From Bacillota bacterium (GTDB lineage Bacteria; Bacillota; Clostridia; Tissierellales; Sedimentibacteraceae), in the NCBI GenBank assembly GCA_029239575.1, contig JARBUP010000208.1:1-5387 (forward strand): a stretch of 5,387 nucleotides of DNA, written 5' to 3'. The position numbers and the translations under genes were made by a program. The notes under the pieces were generated by a model. That model was not told the DNA's origin. It was given only the letters and a program-made list of their open reading frames with translations, and made no database searches. Below, piece by piece: positions 1-4,688 of the stretch. Within the stretch, counting starts at the first letter, position 1; each line of letters starts with the position of its first letter.

Positions 1-26
1 AACTTAGCTTTTTATTTAATATATTT

Positions 27-58
27 TAAGAGTATATCACTCTTATTCATAAGAGGAG
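27..58 (+). promoter_or_regulatory. Leader of cobO with two competing hairpins, one covering the ribosome binding site
   Basis: The segment ACTCTTA (39-45) can pair in two ways. It pairs upstream with TAAGAGT (27-33), giving a 7-bp stem with a 5-nt loop. Alternatively, CTCTTA (40-45) pairs downstream with TAAGAG (50-55), giving a 6-bp stem with loop TTCA. The second stem takes in part of the GAGGAG ribosome binding site (53-58), which sits 5 nt before the ATG at 64. Only one stem can form at a time, which is the geometry of a translational switch. The pairing is read directly from the sequence; the switching role is inference. Any sensor upstream, such as a cobalamin riboswitch, would lie outside the window. 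Confidence 0.5.
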
Positions 59-63
59 AATTA

Positions 64-579
64 ATGGAAAAAGGATACATACAAATTTATACTGGAAATG
101 GTAAAGGAAAAACAACTGCAGCATTTGGTCTTGCTATTAGAGCTGCACTTTCAGGTAAAAAAGTTTTTATAGGTCAATTTGTAAAAAACATGAAATATAA
201 TGAAACAAAAATAGAAAATTATTTAGATAATATAGTTATCAAACAATTAGGTACTGGATGTTATATAAATAGAGAACCATCAGCAGAAGATATTAAAGCA
301 AATATCCAAGGACTTGAAGAATGCAAAGAATTATTATTAAACGGTGAATATGATCTTGTTATATTGGATGAAATAAATATAGCTTTATATTTTAAGTTAT
401 TTTCTATACAAGATGTAATTGAAATTTTAAAAAATAAAAAATATGAAACTGAAGTAGTTTTAACGGGTAGATATGCACCAGAAGAGTTAATTGAAATAGC
501 CGATTTAGTTACAGAAATGACAGAAATAAAACACTATTACTCCCAAGGCGTACTATCACGTTATGGAATAGACCATTAA
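64..579 (+). CDS. cobO: Cob(I)yrinic acid a,c-diamide / cob(I)alamin adenosyltransferase (CobA/CobO/BtuR family)
   Basis: The enzyme transfers the 5'-deoxyadenosyl group of ATP to reduced corrinoid, making adenosylcobalamin or its precursor in the cytoplasm (EC 2.5.1.17). The 171-residue protein has the family layout: an N-terminal P-loop GNGKGKTT at residues 11-18, QFVK at 38-41, LVILDEI at 98-104 in the Walker B position, and the family ending TGRYAPEEL (134-142), ADLVTEM (146-152) and KHYYSQG (156-162). It is shorter than enterobacterial CobA (about 196 residues) because it lacks that enzyme's N-terminal extension, as is usual in Firmicutes. The ATG at 64 follows GAGGAG by 5 nt. It is the only rightward gene, converges on malic enzyme and has its own terminator. 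No other cobalamin gene is visible, so de novo synthesis cannot be told from salvage. Confidence 0.93.
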   Translation: MEKGYIQIYTGNGKGKTTAAFGLAIRAALSGKKVFIGQFVKNMKYNETKIENYLDNIVIKQLGTGCYINREPSAEDIKANIQGLEECKELLLNGEYDLVILDEINIALYFKLFSIQDVIEILKNKKYETEVVLTGRYAPEELIEIADLVTEMTEIKHYYSQGVLSRYGIDH

Positions 580-628
580 ATTTGGGGACGGACCCAAAGA
601 AGAAAATGGGTCCGTCCCTAAATTTTTT
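578..628 (+). terminator. Intrinsic terminator of cobO, built on a GGGACGGACCC inverted repeat
   Basis: Bases 578-596 pair with 607-625 as a 19-bp stem with one G-T pair (584/619) and a 10-nt purine loop (597-606). The core arms are GGGACGGACCCA (585-596) and TGGGTCCGTCCC (607-618). A run of six T (623-628) overlaps the end of the stem on the + strand, so this is a convincing terminator for cobO, starting right at its stop codon. Read leftward, the hairpin lies about 45 nt past the malic enzyme stop but lacks a following T run, so a two-way role is possible but weaker. The GC-rich core stands out from the AT-rich surroundings and resembles the element at 1927-1980. Confidence 0.85.
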
Positions 629-669
629 GTCTATTTACAATATAAAAAATCGCATTATTTTTAAACTAA

Positions 670-1830
670 TTATTTATTTTCCCAAGCATCTGCTACTGCT
701 TTAGATACTGCTTTTACAACTCTTGGATCAAATGGTCCTGGTATTACATAATCTACTGTTAAATCTTCATCATTTATTAATCCTGCTATAGCATATGCTG
801 CTGCAACTTTCATTTGCTCTGTAATTTTTTTAGCTCTTGCATCAAGGGCCCCTCTAAAAATTCCAGGGAAAGCAAGTACATTGTTTATTTGATTAGGAAA
901 ATCAGATCTTCCAGTTCCAATTACTTTTGCACCAGCATTTTTAGCTAAATCAGGCATAATTTCTGGTGTTGGATTTGCCATAGCAAATACAATTGAATCC
1001 TTATTCATGGAACTTACCATTTCTTCAGTTACAGAATTTGGTGCTGAAACGCCTATGAACACATCTGCACCTACCAATGCATCTTTTAAACTTCCGCTTA
1101 ATTTTTCTTTGTTTGTTATTTGAGCAAGCTCTGTTTTATGTGCGTTAAGATTACCTTCACGACCTTCTACAACTATTCCTTTACTGTCGCATGCAATTAT
1201 ATCTTTAACTCCTAATGATAAAAGCATTTTAATAATAGCTGTTCCTGCAGCTCCAGGTCCATTTAAAACTACTTTTATATTTTCCATATTTTTATTAGTT
1301 AATTTTAATGCATTTATTAAAGCAGCTGAAACAACAACGGCTGTTCCATGTTGATCATCGTGGAATACTGGTATGTCTAACATATCCTGAAGTCTTTTTT
1401 CAATTTCAAAACATTTTGGAGCTTGTATATCTTCAAGGTTAATTCCTCCAAATGTTGGAGCAATATTTTTAGCTACAGTTATAATTTCTTCTATATCTTG
1501 AGATTTAACACATATAGGAAATGCATCAACATTAGCGAAATTTTTAAATAAAACAGCTTTACCTTCCATTACAGGCATGGACGCTTCAGCTCCTATATTT
1601 CCTAATCCAAGAACTGCTGAACCATCTGTTAATACTGCTACAAGATTTCCTTTTGCAGTGTATTTATAAACATTTTCTATGTCTTCATGAATTTTTCTAC
1701 ATGGCTCTGCAACTCCAGGAGTGTATGCTGTAGATAAATCATCCCTATTAGCTACTTTTACTTTGCTTTTTACTTCTAATTTTCCTTTAAACTCTTCATG
1801 CATTTTCAATGCTTCTTCATTGTAATTCAT
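670..1830 (-). CDS. NAD-type malic enzyme (oxaloacetate-decarboxylating malate dehydrogenase)
   Basis: It oxidatively decarboxylates L-malate to pyruvate and CO2, reducing NAD(P). The 386-residue protein is the short bacterial type with no phosphotransacetylase extension. Visible sites: YTPGVAEPC (36-44) with the catalytic Tyr36; TDGSAVLGLGNIG (68-80); MEGKAVLFK (88-96) with catalytic Lys91; EDI (133-135) and FHDDQHGT (156-163) as metal ligands; a Rossmann loop NGPGAAG (190-196); FAMANPTPE (282-290); and GRSDFPNQINN (307-317). Asp215, at the likely end of the second Rossmann strand, favours NAD over NADP (inference). The loop carries Pro where Ala is usual (GAGAAG). The ATG at 1830 follows GGAGG by 5 nt. 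An in-frame TTG at 1842 would add four residues but overlaps that ribosome binding site, so I reject it. The gene stands 161 bp downstream of argH and is flanked by two GGGACGG repeats. Confidence 0.95.
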   Translation of the reverse strand: MNYNEEALKMHEEFKGKLEVKSKVKVANRDDLSTAYTPGVAEPCRKIHEDIENVYKYTAKGNLVAVLTDGSAVLGLGNIGAEASMPVMEGKAVLFKNFANVDAFPICVKSQDIEEIITVAKNIAPTFGGINLEDIQAPKCFEIEKRLQDMLDIPVFHDDQHGTAVVVSAALINALKLTNKNMENIKVVLNGPGAAGTAIIKMLLSLGVKDIIACDSKGIVVEGREGNLNAHKTELAQITNKEKLSGSLKDALVGADVFIGVSAPNSVTEEMVSSMNKDSIVFAMANPTPEIMPDLAKNAGAKVIGTGRSDFPNQINNVLAFPGIFRGALDARAKKITEQMKVAAAYAIAGLINDEDLTVDYVIPGPFDPRVVKAVSKAVADAWENK

Positions 1831-1835
1831 GCTAT

Positions 1836-1840
1836 CCTCC
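1836..1840 (-). promoter_or_regulatory. GGAGG ribosome binding site that fixes the malic enzyme start
   Basis: A perfect GGAGG ends 5 nt before the ATG at 1830. It overlaps the in-frame TTG at 1840-1842, so only the ATG can use it. No comparable site precedes the TTG. Confidence 0.85.
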
Positions 1841-1888
1841 AATAAATTTATAAATTTTAATTCAAATAACTTACCTTAATTTAACTTT

Positions 1889-1904
1889 AGAGTCTATAAA
1901 CTCT
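1889..1904. promoter_or_regulatory. 16-bp palindrome upstream of malic enzyme, possible operator
   Basis: The sequence AGAGTCTATAAACTCT is palindromic except for one central pair. It lies 59 bp upstream of the malic enzyme ATG. On the minus strand it contains TATAGA, which could be a weak -10 with a poor -35 (GTGATC) 17 bp upstream. A regulator bound here could block that promoter. The symmetry is seen; the operator role is inference. Confidence 0.3.
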
Positions 1905-1926
1905 TGGTTTTGCTGATCACCCTTGA

Positions 1927-1980
1927 GGGACGGATCCTTTTTTGACGTGGAAAGTCAGGTGGGCTTTAGGATGCCGTCCC
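1927..1980. repeat. GGGACGG-type imperfect inverted repeat between argH and malic enzyme
   Basis: GGGACGGATCCT (1927-1938) pairs with 1968-1980 as a 12-bp stem, with one bulged base (G1973). The 29-nt loop holds a small TGAC/GTCA hairpin (1943-1946 with 1954-1957). It starts 12 bases past the argH stop, but neither strand has a T run after the stem as a standard terminator would. The outer seven bases (GGGACGG) match the core of the hairpin at 585-618, suggesting one repeat family. GC content is clearly above the flanks. In clostridia such GGGACGG palindromes are, from memory, scattered and often linked to REP-associated tyrosine transposases; no transposase is present here. Confidence 0.6.
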
Positions 1981-1991
1981 CTTCGACCCCT

Positions 1992-3374
1992 TTATTGTTG
2001 ATGCAACCACGATTTACCTACGTTAATTTGTCTTAATACTTCAATAGGCGCTGTTCCACCGTATGACACTCTTCCTTTTGCACAGCCTTCCATACTTAAA
2101 TCTTCTGGAAGCAAAGATTTACTTAATTTTTCATCTATTTTATTTAGGTCCCTGTCATTCAAATCTACAAAATCCATATTATTTACTTCGCAGTATTTAA
2201 CCATTTTTCCTACTAATTCATGTGCTTCTCTAAATGGTATATTCATTTTTACAAAGTGTTCAGCTATGTCAGTTGCATTTAAGAAACCTTTATTTAATTG
2301 TTTTGATATATTATCCATTAAAAATTCAGTTTTCTCAATCATTTTTGCAAAAATAATCAAGCTTTTTTTCAAAGTGTCTATTGTATCAAATAAACCTTCT
2401 TTATCTTCTTGAAAGTCTTTATTATAAGCTAATGGAGTTCCTTTCATAACTGTTAAAAGCTGAACTAAATTCCCATAAACTCTACCAACTTTTCCTCTTA
2501 GTAACTCTGCCATATCAGGATTTTTCTTTTGTGGCATTATACTTGAGCCTGTACAAAAGCTATCATCTATTGATATATAACTAAATTCTTGTGAATTCCA
2601 ATATACGAATTCTTCTGCAAAACGGCTTATATGCATCATGCATATGGATGCAGCACTTTCAACCTCTAAAACATAATCCCTATCACTTACTGAATCCATT
2701 GCATTTTCAGTTACATTTTTAAATCCTAATAACTCAGCAGTTCTATGTCTATTTATAGGAACAGTTGTTCCAGCTAACGCACATGCACCAAGAGGGCAAT
2801 AATCAGTTCTTTCATATGCATCTTTAAACCTTTCAATATCTCTTTTAAACATTTGAAAATATGCCATTAAATGAAATCCTATTGTTACTGGCTGTGCATG
2901 TTGCATATGAGTAAATCCAATCATAATTTGATCATGATATTTATCAGCTTTTTCTAATAAAACTTCTTCCATATATTTTAAATTTTCTACTATATTTAGT
3001 ATTTCCTTTTTAACATATAACCTTGTATCAACTGCAACTTGATCGTTTCTACTTCTTGCAGTATGAAGTCTTTTGCCCGTATCACCAAGACGCTTTATTA
3101 ATATTCCTTCAATTGCCATATGTATATCTTCATCTTTTACGGAAAATTCTATTTCTCCGTTGTCTATTTCAACTTTAATTTGTTTTAAAGTTTCAATTAT
3201 TTTTATTTTTTCATCTTCTGTTACTATTCCTTGTTCAGATAACATTGTTACATGAGCAATGCTTCCATTTATATCACAATCATAAAGTCTTTTATCAAAA
3301 TTAATGGATGCATTAAATTCTTCTACTATGGAATCCATTTCTTTTTCAAATCTTCCACTCCACAAATTTGCCAT
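1992..3374 (-). CDS. argH: Argininosuccinate lyase
   Basis: It catalyses the last step of arginine synthesis, splitting argininosuccinate into arginine and fumarate, as a cytoplasmic homotetramer of the aspartase/fumarase superfamily. The 460 residues match the usual family length. Landmarks: N-terminal LWSGRF (4-9); substrate-binding TARSRNDQV (105-113); GFTHMQHAQP (153-162) with the conserved His156; the superfamily signature GSSIMPQKKNP (276-286), whose serines 277-278 lie on the flexible catalytic loop; and the C-terminal GGTAPIEVLRQI (439-450). The ATG at 3374 follows GAGGAG by 6 nt. A good extended -10 promoter lies just upstream. The gene stands alone: argG, a frequent partner, is not next to it, since the upstream neighbour is rubrerythrin with its own terminator. 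No clear intrinsic terminator follows the stop; the structured repeat at 1927-1980 lies just beyond it. Confidence 0.97.
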   Translation of the reverse strand: MANLWSGRFEKEMDSIVEEFNASINFDKRLYDCDINGSIAHVTMLSEQGIVTEDEKIKIIETLKQIKVEIDNGEIEFSVKDEDIHMAIEGILIKRLGDTGKRLHTARSRNDQVAVDTRLYVKKEILNIVENLKYMEEVLLEKADKYHDQIMIGFTHMQHAQPVTIGFHLMAYFQMFKRDIERFKDAYERTDYCPLGACALAGTTVPINRHRTAELLGFKNVTENAMDSVSDRDYVLEVESAASICMMHISRFAEEFVYWNSQEFSYISIDDSFCTGSSIMPQKKNPDMAELLRGKVGRVYGNLVQLLTVMKGTPLAYNKDFQEDKEGLFDTIDTLKKSLIIFAKMIEKTEFLMDNISKQLNKGFLNATDIAEHFVKMNIPFREAHELVGKMVKYCEVNNMDFVDLNDRDLNKIDEKLSKSLLPEDLSMEGCAKGRVSYGGTAPIEVLRQINVGKSWLHQQ

Positions 3375-3439
3375 ATGTATCTCCTCATTTTTTATCGAAT
3401 ACGTTATTAAAAATGTATTTTAATATATTTTTGTTTTTA

Positions 3440-3467
3440 ATTATAACATATTTAGGTTAATGTTCAA
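3440..3467 (-). promoter_or_regulatory. Sigma-A-type promoter of argH with extended -10
   Basis: On the minus strand, TTGAAC (3467-3462) is followed after 16 bp by a perfect TATAAT (3445-3440). This -10 is preceded by TGT, making an extended TGnTATAAT. Transcription should start near 3433, leaving a leader of about 58 nt. That leader is too short for a T-box or riboswitch, and I see no clear ArgR-type operator in it. Confidence 0.65.
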
Positions 3468-3481
3468 GTACTTATTTAAAT

Positions 3482-3509
3482 AAAAAAATACCGGTTTCCC
3501 GGTAATTTT
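3482..3509 (-). terminator. Intrinsic terminator of the rubrerythrin gene
   Basis: On the minus strand TACCGG (3504-3499) pairs with CCGGTA (3494-3489) across a GAAA tetraloop (3498-3495), a stable GNRA loop. One T-T mismatch and an A-T extension lengthen the stem. A run of seven T (3488-3482) follows. It begins about 10 nt after the rubrerythrin stop and separates that gene from the argH promoter. Confidence 0.88.
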
Positions 3510-3519
3510 ATAATTATTT

Positions 3520-4056
3520 TTAATAATCTTCTAAGTGAACTTGGAAATATGCTTGTGGATGTGCACATACTGGACAAACTTTTAAAGCTTCTTTTCCATA
3601 ATGGATATGACCACAATTAGTACAAATCCATGAAACTTCTTCATCTTTTTTAAATACTTTTTCTTTTTCTAAATTACTTAAAAGAGCTAAATATCTTTCT
3701 TCATGACGTTTTTCTATAACAGCAACACCTTCAAATAAAGTAGCTATTCTATCAAAACCTTCTTCTTTAGCTATTTTAGCAAAACCTGCATACATGTCAG
3801 TCCATTCATAATGTTCTCCAGCTGCAGCATCTTTTAAATTTGTAGCTGTTTCAGCTATTCCGTCAAATAATAATTTATACCAGATTTTTGCATGTTCTTT
3901 TTCATTTTTAGCTGTTTCAGCAAAATATTGAGATATTTGTTCATACCCATCTTTTTTAGCTTTTGATTGATAATATGAATACTTTACATGTGCCTGTGAT
4001 TCTCCAGCAAATGCTGTTAATAAATTTTGTTCTGTTTTACTTCCTTTTAATTCCAT
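3520..4056 (-). CDS. rbr: Rubrerythrin (non-haem di-iron peroxidase with rubredoxin domain)
   Basis: It reduces hydrogen peroxide to water in the cytoplasm of anaerobes, with electrons from rubredoxin or NADH oxidoreductases. The 178-residue protein has a ferritin-like four-helix domain (about 1-135) and then a C-terminal rubredoxin-like domain (about 140-178). By alignment with classical rubrerythrins the di-iron ligands are all present: Glu19 (GESQA), Glu52 and His55 (NEKEH), Glu81 and Glu84 (GEHYEW), and Glu115 and His118 (EKRH). The Fe(Cys)4 site is CTNC (145-148) plus CPVC (161-164), followed by the family ending AHPQAYFQ. Domain order is the classical one, not the reversed form known in some clostridia. 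The ATG at 4056 follows GAGGTG by 4 nt. It has its own terminator, and the upstream gap holds a possible promoter and operator-like repeats. Confidence 0.96.
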   Translation of the reverse strand: MELKGSKTEQNLLTAFAGESQAHVKYSYYQSKAKKDGYEQISQYFAETAKNEKEHAKIWYKLLFDGIAETATNLKDAAAGEHYEWTDMYAGFAKIAKEEGFDRIATLFEGVAVIEKRHEERYLALLSNLEKEKVFKKDEEVSWICTNCGHIHYGKEALKVCPVCAHPQAYFQVHLEDY

Positions 4057-4144
4057 AATACACCTCTCCCTAATTTATTTTAAATTGAGTTAAATAATTT
4101 ATATTTTATGTATTTATTTTGTTACTATATTATGATTATTTACC

Positions 4145-4166
4145 AAAAAGTCATGAATGATTTTTT
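4145..4166. promoter_or_regulatory. 22-bp near-perfect palindrome in the rubrerythrin leader
   Basis: Arms 4145-4154 (AAAAAGTCAT) and 4157-4166 (ATGATTTTTT) are complementary at nine of ten positions, the tenth being G-T, with a 2-nt centre. If transcription uses the -10 at 4183-4188, the palindrome covers roughly +11 to +32, a typical repressor position. The 2-nt centre favours a DNA operator over an RNA hairpin. It does not match the PerR or Rex consensus I know. The symmetry is seen; the operator role is inferred. Confidence 0.4.
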
Positions 4167-4182
4167 GCGTTTTAACCAAATT

Positions 4183-4212
4183 ATTATACCCAATTTTTCA
4201 ACTTTTTAACCA
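4183..4212 (-). promoter_or_regulatory. Possible promoter of the rubrerythrin gene
   Basis: A perfect TATAAT lies at 4188-4183 on the minus strand. The best -35 is weak (TGGTTA at 4212-4207, 18-bp spacer). T tracts around it (4194-4198, 4203-4207, 4216-4220) could act as an UP-like or bent region. This start would give a leader of about 120 nt. The weak -35 and long leader keep confidence low. Confidence 0.35.
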
Positions 4213-4251
4213 AAATTTTTAATAATTTAGTTTGATAATAGCTTATATAGA

Positions 4252-4512
4252 TTAATCATTGTTTATATCATTGTTTATAATGCTATACATTGTTTTAGAA
4301 TCATCTTTCATAACATGTTCTAAAAGCTGTTCCACTTTAATTTTCATTGGTTTTGTTCCAAAAATAATTTCAATTTCATCTCCGACATTAACTTCTGTAC
4401 CTGGCTTAGCAACTTTTCCATTTACTAAAACCCTGCTTTGTTCACATGCTTCTTTTGCCACAGTTCTTCTTTTTATTACACGAGCATTTTTTAAATATTT
4501 ATCTATTCTCAT
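4252..4512 (-). CDS. rqcP: S4-domain RNA-binding protein, RqcP (YabO) family
   Basis: RqcP works with RqcH on stalled 50S subunits in ribosome-associated quality control, holding the P-site tRNA while C-terminal alanine tails are added. From the ATG at 4512 the protein has 86 residues, the length of Bacillus subtilis YabO. It starts MRIDKYLKNARVIKRRTVAKE, trimmed here to the key points: Arg2, Asp4, and Arg15-Arg16 are conserved family positions. VLVNGKVAKPGTEVNVGDEIEI (about 28-49) is the S4 fold core, and the tail is acidic and Asn-rich (NNDINND). An upstream in-frame ATG at 4524 is less likely: it has no ribosome binding site and contains the GGAG that serves 4512. In many Firmicutes this gene sits with mazG, yabP, yabQ and divIC; here it stands alone between prfA and rubrerythrin, so a second S4 paralogue is possible. 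No clear terminator follows. Confidence 0.88.
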   Translation of the reverse strand: MRIDKYLKNARVIKRRTVAKEACEQSRVLVNGKVAKPGTEVNVGDEIEIIFGTKPMKIKVEQLLEHVMKDDSKTMYSIINNDINND

Positions 4513-4518
4513 TTTGCA

Positions 4519-4522
4519 CTCC
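4519..4522 (-). promoter_or_regulatory. GGAG ribosome binding site that decides the rqcP start
   Basis: GGAG lies 6 nt before the ATG at 4512, and its first G is the last base of the upstream in-frame ATG (4524-4522). The upstream ATG has only AT-rich sequence before it, so translation most likely starts at 4512. Confidence 0.75.
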
Positions 4523-4593
4523 ATATTAATTGTGTAATTTTACCATTAGGGTATTTAGAAAGCCACTTTCAGACTATTGACAAACCCTTAAGG

Positions 4594-4667
4594 TGTCATT
4601 CTGAAGGTCGCGAAGAATCTATTAATTATTGAAATAATAAGATCCTTCGCTATCGCTCAGCATGACA
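4594..4667. repeat. Long imperfect inverted repeat between prfA and rqcP (REP/MITE-like)
   Basis: The left arm 4594-4620 begins TGTCATTCTGA and ends GCGAAGAATCT. The right arm 4640-4667 begins AGATCCTTCGC and ends CTCAGCATGACA. The arms pair over about 27 bases with a few mismatches and one bulge. The 19-nt middle can fold further (ATTATT 4625-4630 with AATAAT 4633-4638). GC content exceeds that of the flanks. Sequences of this TGTCATTCTGA...CTTCGC...ATGACA type are, from memory, common dispersed repeats in bacterial genomes. It has no coding capacity and no T run on either side, so it may limit prfA read-through only as a stable RNA structure. Confidence 0.65.
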
Positions 4668-4688
4668 AAATAAAAATAATCTTTGACA

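Larger units (their letters stand above)
4139..4214. repeat. Three CCAAA-centred direct repeats upstream of rubrerythrin
   Basis: TTTTAACCAAA occurs exactly at 4170-4180 and 4204-4214. A one-base-shorter version, TTTACCAAAA, lies at 4139-4148. The CC pairs are at 4143, 4176 and 4210, spaced 33 and 34 bp, about three helix turns. The repeats bracket the candidate -10, so they could be regulator binding sites on one face of the helix (inference). In DNA this AT-rich, part of the match may be chance. Confidence 0.35.

Noticed and set aside
645..662. A/T hairpin downstream of malic enzyme as its terminator
   Set aside because: The stem is only A-T pairs and the T run is part of the stem, so it is too weak to call.
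1831..1842. Four-residue N-terminal extension of malic enzyme from a TTG start
   Set aside because: The TTG overlaps the GGAGG that serves the ATG at 1830 and has no ribosome binding site of its own.
1927..1980. Intrinsic terminator of argH
   Set aside because: The stem is good, but it has a long loop and no T run follows it on the minus strand; it is better described as a repeat.
3073..3255. 60-codon open frame on the + strand inside argH
   Set aside because: It is antisense to a clear argH frame, has a low-complexity Ser/Ile-rich translation and resembles no known protein: a shadow frame.
670..3374. Malic enzyme plus argH as a fumarate-to-pyruvate operon
   Set aside because: There is a 161-bp gap with a structured repeat and a possible separate promoter, and no fumarase gene is present.
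4174..4188. PerR-box-like half site at the rubrerythrin -10
   Set aside because: On the minus strand GTATAAT matches one half of the PerR consensus, but the other half (ATTTGGT) does not. The match is explained by the -10 itself.
4513..4524. Four-residue N-terminal extension of rqcP from the ATG at 4524
   Set aside because: There is no ribosome binding site before it, whereas GGAG is well placed for 4512, and the shorter form matches the family length.
4259..4537. 92-codon open frame on the + strand over rqcP
   Set aside because: It is antisense to a well-recognised S4 protein. Its hydrophobic translation comes from reading AT-rich codons backwards.
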